A DNA stretch of 64,000 bases from CAWBAT01 sp046331665. GTDB lineage: Bacteria; Acidobacteriota; Terriglobia; Versatilivoradales; Versatilivoraceae. This document shows, one piece after another, positions 1 to 7,811 of the stretch. The translations under genes were made by a program, and so were the position numbers. Position 1 is the first letter of the stretch. Every line of letters starts with the position of its first letter. The stretch spans positions 59,055-123,054 of the forward strand of contig JAXLQK010000020.1 of the NCBI GenBank assembly GCA_046331665.1, in the 5' to 3' direction. The notes beneath the pieces are model-generated. The model ran no database searches. It saw only the letters and a program-made list of their open reading frames with translations, and had not been told where the DNA came from.

Positions 1-1
1 C

Positions 2-250
2 CCATCGGCGCGAAATGACCTGCAGCGTTGGATGGATCGCCTCGTGAAGGAAAAAGATCCTTTGTACACTCATACCACCGAGGGTCCTGACGATATGCCT
101 GCCCATATCAAATCTGTCCTTACGGCTACCTCGCTGTCAGTTCCCATCCAGAACGGCCGGTTGGCCTTGGGAACCTGGCAAGGAATCTTTTTGTGGGAGC
201 ACCGTCATTACCGTGGCAAACGGCAAATCATTGTGCATCTCATGGAGTAG
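2..250 (+). CDS. YjbQ/UPF0047 family protein, C-terminal part (cut by window start)
   Basis: The open frame runs in from the window edge and ends at the TAG at 248-250, so only about the last 82 residues are present. The segment contains the family's C-terminal signature: YTHTTEGPDDMPAHIK, then LALGTWQGIFLWEHR. Members of this family are about 130-140 aa long and are often called secondary thiamine-phosphate synthase-like; the His and Glu residues of HTTEGPDDMPAH belong to the conserved metal/active site. The ATG at 32 is internal (WMDRL is conserved) and is not the real start. The physiological role is uncertain. Confidence 0.85.
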   Translation, partial: PSARNDLQRWMDRLVKEKDPLYTHTTEGPDDMPAHIKSVLTATSLSVPIQNGRLALGTWQGIFLWEHRHYRGKRQIIVHLME

Positions 251-328
251 CCTCTCTCCGCTCTCCTTCGATAGCCGAATCTGGAGATCAGTAAACGCAG
301 ATTGACTTCTTCTTCTGAGAAGGGGTTC

Positions 329-1401
329 ATGGCCAATCACGAGCCAAATTCTCATCATCGCCGAAAGACTACTGGTCGCGGCACAGCGGGTAATCCGGCC
401 AATCGCTTTCAACCTCTTAACTATGAGTCCGACCCTGAAGCTCATGAGAAAGAGCGCCTCCCCGAAACCAGGTATTCCAGGACTCGTCACGCAGTATCAT
501 TGCATTTAATGAAAGCCCCGATGTCGGATTTGATGCCAGCATCAATCCCTACCGCGGGTGCGAGCATGGCTGTGTCTATTGCTATGCCCGGCCGACGCAT
601 GAATACCTTGGGCTTTCAGCCGGACTCGACTTCGAAACAAAAATATTTGTCAAACCTGATGCTCCTGCCTTATTGACAGAAGCCCTGTCTTCGCCCCATT
701 GGCTGCCGCAGACCATCGCCCTCAGCGGAGTTACCGACCCGTATCAGCCCCTGGAACGCGAACTGCAACTGACCCGCCGGTGCCTTCAGGTATTGGCTGA
801 ATTCAGGAACCCGGTCTTCGTCATTACCAAGAACCACCTCGTCACGCGCGACCTTGACATTTTAAGGGAATTGGCGGAGCACGAGGCTGCGGCGGTCTTC
901 CTTTCCATAACCACCTTGGATGAAACCCTGACAGGAAGTCTCGAGCCTCGAACCTCCAGACCTCAGCGGCGACTGGCGGCGATCGCAGCCCTCTCCGATG
1001 CCGGGATTCCGGTTGGGGTGATGGTGGCACCGGTCATCCCAGGACTTAACGATCATGAAATCCCGCACATCCTTCAGGAAGCGAAGCGTGCGGGGGCGCA
1101 ATGTGCCCGATATATTCTTCTCCGACTTCCTTATGGGGTTGGAGATTTATTTGGAGAATGGCTCGCCAGGCATTTCCCTGACCGCAAGAACCGGGTGTTG
1201 AACCGGATCCGTTCAACCAGAGCCGGAAAACTTTATGATTCGAAATTTAAGACGCGCATGCGGGGCGAGGGGGTATTCGCCGAACAAGTGTCAAAACTAT
1301 TTGCCATGTCTTGCGCCAAGGTTAATCTCAACGGACCTACGCCGCGACTGTCGACCCAATCGTTTCGTCGTGCCGGGAAGGCTCAGCTCTCTCTGTTCTA
1401 A
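329..1401 (+). pseudogene. PA0069-family radical SAM protein, interrupted by a frameshift
   Basis: Two overlapping frames together make one PA0069-type radical SAM protein. The first frame starts at ATG 329 behind GAGAAGGGG and encodes the N-terminal GRGTAGNPANRFQPLNYE segment. After codon TCC at 476-478 the frame is lost. From GAC at 481 the next frame reads on to 1401 and contains the CX3CX2C cluster motif CEHGCVYC (codons at 559-582), which binds the [4Fe-4S]/SAM cluster, then ALSGVTDPYQPLE and FRNPVFVITKN. Restoring one G at about 480 joins the frames into a protein of about 357 residues, normal for the family. It is either a true one-base deletion or a sequencing error. Related proteins are often called DNA-repair photolyase (SplB-like), but the substrate is not known. 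Confidence 0.85.
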
Positions 1402-1760
1402 AGCTTCAACTTCAGAGAAGAGAAGTTGACGATTAGCCACAAATGATTCCACAATAGGGCGTAATGAATAAAGAACGCTTGGCGTCATTTTGAGGCCGTC
1501 TGCGTTTGCGCTTCTTTACTTGACTTTTCATTCCATAAAATTCACCTCCGATGGAAGGGTTTTTGATAAGATATCGGTCCGAATTTCAAAGATTTCGAAA
1601 GTTGCAGGACGTGGCAGGAGTTCGAAGCTTCGAATTTTAATCATGTGGGTAAGACGCCATTTCTTCGTAGGATTGCATCTTGCGATCCCCAAAGTGATGG
1701 CTTGATGGGGCACCCGATTTGAAATTGTTTTAGCCATTTGACGCAAAAGGGAAGGTCCAT
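1402..1760. other. Intergenic region, no gene recognised
   Basis: About 360 bases between the radical SAM gene and the DUF3300 gene. Short open frames exist on both strands, but none has a good ribosome site or resembles a known protein. The region is AT-richer than its surroundings and presumably carries the promoter of the downstream pair; I could not pick a convincing -35/-10 combination. Confidence 0.4.
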
Positions 1761-3077
1761 ATGACACCGGAAGGTTCAAAATTGAGGGCTGGGTTTCCAA
1801 TGACTCGATCCCTGATTGCCATACTCTGTATGGCGCTGTTGATTCCCGGAGATTTGATTTTATTGGGGGGGCCCTATCAACAGTCGAGTTCCGGAAGCGG
1901 AACAGAGAATGCAAAGATTCCACCCGATCAGCTGGATTCGCTGGTGGCGCCGATCGCTCTTTACCCGGATAACTTGCTGGCGCAAACGCTGGCGGCGTCC
2001 ACCTATCCCCTGGAAATTATTCAGCTCCAACAGTGGCTGGAGAAGCATAAAGATTTGAAGGACAAAGCGCTGGCTGATGCCGTGTCGAAACAGCCGTGGG
2101 ATCCAAGTGTGCAATCCATGGCGGCGCTTCCGGATTTAGTTAAACGCTTGGCAGATGACATCCAGTGGGCCACGGACCTGGGGAATGCTTTTCTGGCACA
2201 ACAAAGTGACGTGATGGATGCCGTCCAACGCATGCGCCAGAAGGCCAAGGGCACGGGAAACCTGAAATCCTCCGAACAACAAAAGGTGGAAACCAAGACC
2301 ATCGAAAGTAAGCAGGTAATCGTGATCGAGCAGGCCAATCCGCAAGTGGTCTACGTTCCCAGTTATAGCCCTACAGTGGTTTATGGCCCTCCTGTTTATC
2401 CGTACCCTCCCATTTACTACCCGCCGCCGGGGTATTATGCTGCAGGCATGGCAATTTCGTTTGGAGTTGGAATGGCCATGGGAGCCGCTTGGGGCGGAGG
2501 CTGGGGCAGCTGTGGTTGGGGGCACAATGACGTCAACGTCAACGTGAACAACAATTTCAACCGTAACACCAACATCAGCAATAGCGGAAACCGTGTGAAT
2601 GCCCAGGGCAACCGCGGGGGCGGTAACCAATGGCAACATAACTCGCAGCACCGTGGTGGCGCTCCATACTCGAACAAAGCAACGGCCAACAAGTATGGAG
2701 GGACGGCTCGCGGAGACTCCATGGCCAGCCGGCAGTCCAACGCGCGCCAGCAGCAAGGCAGGACTGGAGGCGGAGCTCAGGCCGGCTCAATGGACCGCAG
2801 TGGCAGCGGCAGGGCCCAAACGAGTTCAATGGATCGCGGTAGCGGTGGTAGAACTTCCTCGGGAGGCGGAGACCGCGTTGGTAACAGAGATGTCCCTAGG
2901 TCGTCAAGTTCATCAAGCGCCTTCGGTGGTGCTTCCAGTGGCAGGAGTGGGAGTGATGCTCGTGCCAGCAGTTCACGAGGTTCTTCTAGTATGGGAGGGT
3001 CTCGCGGTGGCGGAGGCGGTGGTGGAAGAGGGGGCGGAGGTGGTGGAAGAGGAGGCGGGGGTGGGAGAAGGAGGTAA
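1761..3077 (+). CDS. DUF3300 domain secreted protein
   Basis: A 438-residue protein with an N-terminal hydrophobic export segment (about residues 14-38). The DUF3300 domain follows (about 55-225); it begins LDSLVAPIALYPDNLLAQ and includes QPWDPSVQSM and NPQVVYVPSYSPTVVYG. Then come a Pro/Tyr-rich stretch and a long Gly/Ser/Arg/Asn low-complexity tail (about 250-438) ending in GGR repeats. ATG 1761 follows GGGAAGG; an internal ATG at 1800 would give a cleaner signal peptide but lacks a ribosome site. It is followed after 8 bases by a DUF2950 gene, a pairing common in acidobacteria and proteobacteria. The function is unknown; an envelope role is likely from the export signal. Confidence 0.88.
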   Translation: MTPEGSKLRAGFPMTRSLIAILCMALLIPGDLILLGGPYQQSSSGSGTENAKIPPDQLDSLVAPIALYPDNLLAQTLAASTYPLEIIQLQQWLEKHKDLKDKALADAVSKQPWDPSVQSMAALPDLVKRLADDIQWATDLGNAFLAQQSDVMDAVQRMRQKAKGTGNLKSSEQQKVETKTIESKQVIVIEQANPQVVYVPSYSPTVVYGPPVYPYPPIYYPPPGYYAAGMAISFGVGMAMGAAWGGGWGSCGWGHNDVNVNVNNNFNRNTNISNSGNRVNAQGNRGGGNQWQHNSQHRGGAPYSNKATANKYGGTARGDSMASRQSNARQQQGRTGGGAQAGSMDRSGSGRAQTSSMDRGSGGRTSSGGGDRVGNRDVPRSSSSSSAFGGASSGRSGSDARASSSRGSSSMGGSRGGGGGGGRGGGGGGRGGGGGRRR

Positions 3078-3085
3078 ATCATATC

Positions 3086-4114
3086 ATGACCAAGGATAAG
3101 CACATGAAATCAAAGACACGCAAGATTTTCATTCAGCGAGCTTTCTTCTCCGTCGCGGTGGCGGCCTTCTTCGGGATGATGGCCGTCGTTTCTCAAGCCC
3201 AATCGCAATCAAAAGAAACGGCGTCCACACCTTCGCAGCCGGCACAAAAGGCCTTTGATACGCCGCAACAGGCGGCCGAGGCGTTGATTAAGGCTGCGGG
3301 TCCTTTTGACGAGCCCGCCCTTTTGGCGATTTTTGGTCCGGAAGGAAAAGATTTTGTGACCTCCGCGGACCACGTCCAAGATAAGAACCGGGCGAAAGAC
3401 TTTGCTGAATGGGCTCATGAAAAAAATACGATTAGTATTGATCCGAAGAACCCGGCCCGAGCCACTCTTGTGGTTGGCAAGGAAGACTGGCCTCTTCCCG
3501 TTCCAATCGTCAAGAAGGGAGGGAAATGGTTTTTCGATTCCAAGGCAGGCCGCGAGGAAATCCTATATCGGCGCATCGGAACCAACGAATTGGATGCGAT
3601 TCAAGTTTGCCGTGGTTTCGTAGAGGCGCAGTATGAATATGCCTCGGAGAGTCACGATAATTCCGGAGTACACCAATACGCCCAGAAGATCATCAGCACT
3701 CCCGGCAAGCAGGATGGCTTATATTGGAGAAACGCGGATGGCAGCTCGGGTGGTCCAATTGGCGAGCCGGTCGCCAAAGCCATTGAGGAGGGATACACTA
3801 GCAAATCGCAACCCTACCATGGTTATTACTTCAAGGTCTTAAAAGGGCAGGGCCCAGCGGCGCCGATGGGCCAGCTCGATTATGTGATCAAAGGAATCAT
3901 GATTGGCGGATTTGCCTTGGCCGCCGCGCCAGCTGAATACCGCGTGACTGGGGTAAAAACCTTTATTGTGAACAACAACGGCATCGTCTATCAAAAAGAT
4001 ATGGGGCCTGATTCACTCAACATCTTCAAGAATATGGATATTTATAACCCGGACAAGACCTGGCAGCGCACCGACGACCAGTGGCCCGCCGATGTTTCGG
4101 TCAATAAGAACTAA
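3086..4114 (+). CDS. DUF2950 domain secreted protein
   Basis: A 342-residue protein, or 336 if the ATG at 3104 is used. It has a basic N-terminus, a hydrophobic export segment (about 17-36) and an AQA-type cleavage region. The rest is a DUF2950 domain, with FDTPQQAAEALIKAA near the start, GKWFFDSKAGREEILYRRIG in the middle and a GFALAAAPAEYRVTGVKTF block near the end. It lies 8 bases after the DUF3300 gene in the same orientation and is probably cotranscribed. The biochemical function of DUF2950 is not known to me. Confidence 0.88.
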   Translation: MTKDKHMKSKTRKIFIQRAFFSVAVAAFFGMMAVVSQAQSQSKETASTPSQPAQKAFDTPQQAAEALIKAAGPFDEPALLAIFGPEGKDFVTSADHVQDKNRAKDFAEWAHEKNTISIDPKNPARATLVVGKEDWPLPVPIVKKGGKWFFDSKAGREEILYRRIGTNELDAIQVCRGFVEAQYEYASESHDNSGVHQYAQKIISTPGKQDGLYWRNADGSSGGPIGEPVAKAIEEGYTSKSQPYHGYYFKVLKGQGPAAPMGQLDYVIKGIMIGGFALAAAPAEYRVTGVKTFIVNNNGIVYQKDMGPDSLNIFKNMDIYNPDKTWQRTDDQWPADVSVNKN

Positions 4115-4138
4115 CCTGCCGCCTGGGTTAATTCCCCT

Positions 4139-4517
4139 TCATCGTAGGGGCGAAGCGTTCGTAAGAATGGGTTATCAGATTTGGCCTCTGGCTCAAATGC
4201 TTCGCCCATACAAAGAAATGAACAATCACTGTGAGGATACGGCTAATAGGAGACTGGGCATCTCTGTCCCGCCGGACGGCCCTCTTAGGGTCCACCTTAT
4301 CCAAGGGGGCCAATCGTGGTGGAATTTTGAGGCGATTTGATGAAATCGATCGAAACGCTTTACAATCTAGGACAGAGTCTGTGGCTTCACAATGCCACGC
4401 GACACTTGCTGAAGAGTGGCGTGCTTAAAGTTACATTAATAGACTTTCTGTAACGGACCCTACATCTGACCCAACCAACTTCAAAAATGCCCTCAGGAAT
4501 GAGGGCCCCTACGATGA
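4139..4517. repeat. Segment bounded by 13-bp inverted repeats TCATCGTAGGGGC, with internal palindromes
   Basis: TCATCGTAGGGGC at 4139-4151 has its exact reverse complement at 4505-4517. Inside the left end, GGGCGAAGC (4148-4156) pairs with GCTTCGCCC (4199-4207). At the right end, GCCCTCA (4489-4495), loop GGAA, TGAGGGC (4500-4506) forms a perfect 7-bp hairpin. Read on the minus strand this hairpin is followed by ATTTTTG, so it could also act as a terminator for leftward transcription. I see no target-site duplication and no transposase. It resembles dispersed palindromic intergenic repeats rather than a complete mobile element. Confidence 0.5.
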
Positions 4518-4724
4518 GGCCATCGTTAAGAAGCTTAAAAGAGGAAGAGTCGGAGTGGAATTGTTCTTCGAGCTCGCCTCGGAAAATCTGACCCTGGACG
4601 GTGATCACTTCTAAGAGCAGTGTTCTGTAAACGCAGGTGTGGATGAAATTAATGAAGGAAACGTTTGCGGCTCAGGCCACCGGACATAGGTGTCAGTCTC
4701 TCGCATTCGCTGTATTCTCCGATA

Positions 4725-4750
4725 GAGCGGCCTGCTAGTGAAGGCCGCTC
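4725..4750. repeat. Perfect 9-bp hairpin GAGCGGCCT / AGGCCGCTC
   Basis: The arms at 4725-4733 and 4742-4750 are exact reverse complements with an 8-base loop. No T-tract follows on either strand, so an intrinsic terminator is unlikely. It may be another small intergenic palindrome. Confidence 0.4.
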
Positions 4751-5012
4751 CTCCTTCCTAATCGACATTTAACTAAGATTCGCTGGCTTATCTGCCCAAC
4801 CATTACTAGACTGGCTCGATTCTCACGGCAGGCCGATTCATACCGGCGTCTCCCGTGTACATCGATCAGATTCTTAGTCAGAAATCATCCGCTTGTAATC
4901 CAGATGCACCATAAGAATCGCTTCACTCCGTCCATGAATTCTCTGACCTCAAACGGAAAGAAAAACGAAGGCTCATACCCCTCGAATCAACTCGGCAAAT
5001 AGGATTCGCAAA

Positions 5013-5404
5013 ATGGATGGGATTCGAAGGATAAGCTCTTTCCTGCGATTGTGTTGCCCAAACTGCGGGAAGGGTCGATTGTTTCGTACCTGGTTTCAGA
5101 TGCATGAGCGTTGCCCGGTATGCGCCTTGCCCTTCTATCCGGAAGCCGGCTACTACACGGGTTCGATTTACGTCAACTATGGAGCAACAGTAGTTGTCGT
5201 TTTTTCCTCCCTGTTCATTTTTTCAGGCGTCCCAGAACGCTACGAACTCTTTTCTTTTCCTCCATTGCCCTATCCACCGCCCCGGCCCTTTTCAAGCATT
5301 CCCGCAGTCTCTGGATTACCATTGATTTTTGGGCCAATCCCTGGAAGCCGAATGAGCGTATGGAAAACAATTCATGCCTGGATGAACCAGGAAAAAACCC
5401 ATGA
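5013..5404 (+). pseudogene. DUF983 family membrane protein, frameshifted
   Basis: The N-terminal part from ATG 5013 carries the DUF983 zinc-ribbon-like start (CPNCGKGRLFRTWFQMHERC, then CPVC) and the first membrane segment. After about residue 78 the frame changes. The family's C-terminal half, with its second hydrophobic segment and KHSRSLWITIDFWANPW, is found in another frame ending at 5404. The break lies in the T/C-rich run around 5244-5262; one missing base would join the parts into about 130 residues, the usual family size. The first frame instead continues to 5495 with a meaningless Pro-rich tail. DUF983 function is unknown. Confidence 0.75.
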
Positions 5405-5491
5405 ATCCCTGATCTCCTATCCTGTTGAGGTCCTGCGGATACCGATCAAATCCATGAAGCAGGACTCAACAAGCAGAGAAAGAGGCGGAAG

Positions 5492-5965
5492 ATGAAAGTA
5501 GAAATGGAAGCAGTCGGTTATATCGAGTCAATTCGATCTCAAGTGGAAGATGACTACTGGGGAGGCCAAGAGTCCTGCATTGTGCTTTCAAACCGCTTCA
5601 CGCCGGAAGCATTGCAAGGAATGGAAGAATATTCGCATCTCGAAATTATCTTTCTTATGGATCGTGTAGATCCGTCGAAAATCATTTGGGGAGCCCGGCG
5701 CCCACGGAATAACCCAACCTGGCCGGAAGTTGGAATTTTCGCTCAACGAAGCAAATACAGACCGAATCGGATTGGATGTACCATCTGCCGCATCCTGAGA
5801 CGTGAAGGTATGCGGCTCTTCGTGAGTGAGCTAGATGCCATCGACAAGACTCCCGTCCTCGATATGAAGCCGGTCTTAACTGAATTTCTCCCGCAAGAAA
5901 AAATTCGCCAGCCGTTGTGGTCCCGGGAATTGATGCAGGACTATTGGAAGAAGCCGGCCAGATGA
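5492..5965 (+). CDS. TrmO/TsaA-family tRNA methyltransferase-like protein
   Basis: A 157-residue protein with the TsaA/TrmO fold signatures: a start like EAVGYIES, the segment LQGMEEYSHLEIIFLMDRVD, then PEVGIFAQRSKYRPNRIGCT and LDAIDKTPVLDMKPVL. TrmO uses SAM to N6-methylate t6A37 in tRNA; the RSxxRPNxIG element is part of the SAM/active site. It is shorter than E. coli TrmO and lacks its C-terminal domain, as many bacterial members do. ATG 5492 follows GAGGCGGAAG; an alternative ATG is at 5504. Confidence 0.8.
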   Translation: MKVEMEAVGYIESIRSQVEDDYWGGQESCIVLSNRFTPEALQGMEEYSHLEIIFLMDRVDPSKIIWGARRPRNNPTWPEVGIFAQRSKYRPNRIGCTICRILRREGMRLFVSELDAIDKTPVLDMKPVLTEFLPQEKIRQPLWSRELMQDYWKKPAR

Positions 5966-6134
5966 AGAGGGGCGGGTGCTCTCCCTCATGACTTTTGACC
6001 AAGATGGATGGCCAAAACACTTTAGGATTTATGAATACGTGGCAAATTGCGGGGGATGAGGAACTAGGCGCCTCTCGCGATTGGCCTGGCAGATTGAGGG
6101 AGAGGCGGTCTCTCGAACCCTGCGGCGATAATCA

Positions 6135-7712
6135 TTAATACATCGTCTTGGAATTCTTCTGACCGGCCACAACTTTTTGAGAGTGTTGGAAAAGGGCTTT
6201 GGCTTCGGGGAAAAGCTCAACCGCCTTCAAGACCTCGGCATCCCCTTCGAGAAGAACCTTTTGGGCCTCTTCAATTTGGCCTTGAGAAAGGGCAAATTCA
6301 TAACGCAGCTGGCGCCCGATGAATTCGTGGTCATTGAGGAAGGCGGTCGCGTCCAGGGGGAATCCGCGAGTGTGAAGATAATCTTTGAACTCTCCCAAGA
6401 CCTTATCATCAACCCGAAAAGAGGTCATTTCCGGATGCTGAACTTTGTACCGCCGGATGAAGGTCAGGAAATAGCCGGTATTCGACAACAAAATCTGTGA
6501 ATTGCTAGGCACCGGATCCTGGAACCGGAAATCGGGATTGATCCCTCCGCCTCCATAGACTTCCCGCCCACTGTCCGTGTGGCAGATTTCACTTTCTTTG
6601 GGAGTCTGCCCGCGATGACTAAAGTAATCGTAATAGGAGTCACGAAGATAATCCCGTTGGATCAGGCGCCCGCTAGGGGTGTACCATTTGGCCGTGGTGA
6701 GGGCAACGCCCGTGCCTTGACTCAAATCGAATACCGTTTGAACCAATCCCTTCCCAAAGCTCGTCTCACCCATAATGAGTCCGCGATCATGATCCTGGAT
6801 GGCTCCAGCGACAATCTCTGCCGCACTGGCGCTCATACTGTTGATCAGGACAACTAAGGCATAGGAGCTTTCGGTCGTTCCTTTGGGGACGACATAGCGG
6901 TTATTGGCTGTTGTCATGCGTCCCTTGGTGACGAGAACTTCCTGTCCCATATGCAAGAACTTGTCACTGACGCCAATGGCCGCTTGCAAGGCACCGCCGG
7001 GATTCCCTCGCAGGTCCAGCACGAGTCCCTGAACTCCGGAGCCAATCTTGGCCAAGGCATCGTCCAATTCTTTTTCCGTCGTCTCCGTAAAACTTTCGAT
7101 GCGGACGTAAGCCACTCCCGGACGGATGAGAAAGGCGTATGGAATGCTATATTGGGGAATGACTCCCCGAGTGACTGAAAGCTTTAGAAGGTCTGGCACT
7201 CCCTCCCGTTCGAGCCCGACATGAATCACACTACCCACGGGCCCGCGAAATTTCTGCACCACCTGGTCTTGACTCATCCCTTGGGATGATTTTCCATCAA
7301 TTTCCTGAATCAAGTCCCCATAACGAATGCCGGCGCGTTGAGCAGGTGTGCCAGGAAGTGTGGCTATCACCGTAGGTTTGCCATCGACGGAAGCCACACT
7401 AATGCCGATGCCAAAAAAGTCTCCGCTTTGGTCTTCGCGGAATTGCTGATAGGTCTTTGAATCAAAGAAGTTGGAATGGGGGTCCAGCCTTTGCAGCATC
7501 CCCAAGATTGAACGATAAATCGAAGTCTCGGGATCAACAGAATCAGCATAATTCTCCTCAGCTAAGGTAAGAACCTGGGTATAAGTCTTGAGTAGCTGAT
7601 TCAAGTCGCCCCCGGGTTTCTTCGAGGCGGACAGCGGTTTTTCCAACCCCAATCCAAACCATACCAGGATAAGGATTAATCCGATTCCAACTTTCTTCAT
7701 GCCATTAATCAT
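6135..7712 (-). CDS. S41 family C-terminal processing protease
   Basis: A carboxyl-terminal processing protease. It has an N-terminal signal/anchor (about residues 8-31 counted from a TTG at 7718), a PDZ domain (about 95-185, with GIGI and PAQRAGIRYGDLI) and the S41 protease core with YVRIESF, VLDLRGNPGG and NSMSASAAEIVAGA. The nucleophile is Ser298 (same count) and the general base Lys323 in SFGKG, spaced 25 apart as in CtpA/Prc. I chose ATG 7712, with GGAG upstream on the minus strand; ATG 7700 is also possible. The C-terminal 130 residues are helical and family-specific. It is convergent with the TrmO-like gene and divergent from the PSD1 operon. Substrates are unknown; it should act in the periplasm. 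Confidence 0.92.
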   Translation of the reverse strand: MINGMKKVGIGLILILVWFGLGLEKPLSASKKPGGDLNQLLKTYTQVLTLAEENYADSVDPETSIYRSILGMLQRLDPHSNFFDSKTYQQFREDQSGDFFGIGISVASVDGKPTVIATLPGTPAQRAGIRYGDLIQEIDGKSSQGMSQDQVVQKFRGPVGSVIHVGLEREGVPDLLKLSVTRGVIPQYSIPYAFLIRPGVAYVRIESFTETTEKELDDALAKIGSGVQGLVLDLRGNPGGALQAAIGVSDKFLHMGQEVLVTKGRMTTANNRYVVPKGTTESSYALVVLINSMSASAAEIVAGAIQDHDRGLIMGETSFGKGLVQTVFDLSQGTGVALTTAKWYTPSGRLIQRDYLRDSYYDYFSHRGQTPKESEICHTDSGREVYGGGGINPDFRFQDPVPSNSQILLSNTGYFLTFIRRYKVQHPEMTSFRVDDKVLGEFKDYLHTRGFPLDATAFLNDHEFIGRQLRYEFALSQGQIEEAQKVLLEGDAEVLKAVELFPEAKALFQHSQKVVAGQKNSKTMY

Positions 7713-7811
7713 CGGCAAACGACTCCGCTACCTTGATTTCCGCACAACCTTGACAAGGGTCGTGGCCTACAGGTAACTTTAGCATAGGTGCGCAAATTCT
7801 GGTGAGTAGAC

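Larger units (their letters stand above)
4115..5012. other. 900-bp non-coding stretch with palindromic sequences
   Basis: No open frame here resembles a protein. The stretch holds several inverted repeats, described separately: a repeat-bounded segment (4139-4517) with two palindromes, and a perfect 9-bp hairpin at 4725-4750. The rest shows nothing I can name. Confidence 0.5.

Noticed and set aside
2136..2756. Long open frame on the minus strand inside the DUF3300 gene
   Set aside because: It is an antisense frame created by the low-complexity and GC-rich codons of the real gene; it has no ribosome site or protein similarity.
4139..4517. Complete MITE or insertion sequence
   Set aside because: No target-site duplication and no transposase; only inverted repeats are visible, so it is reported as a repeat.
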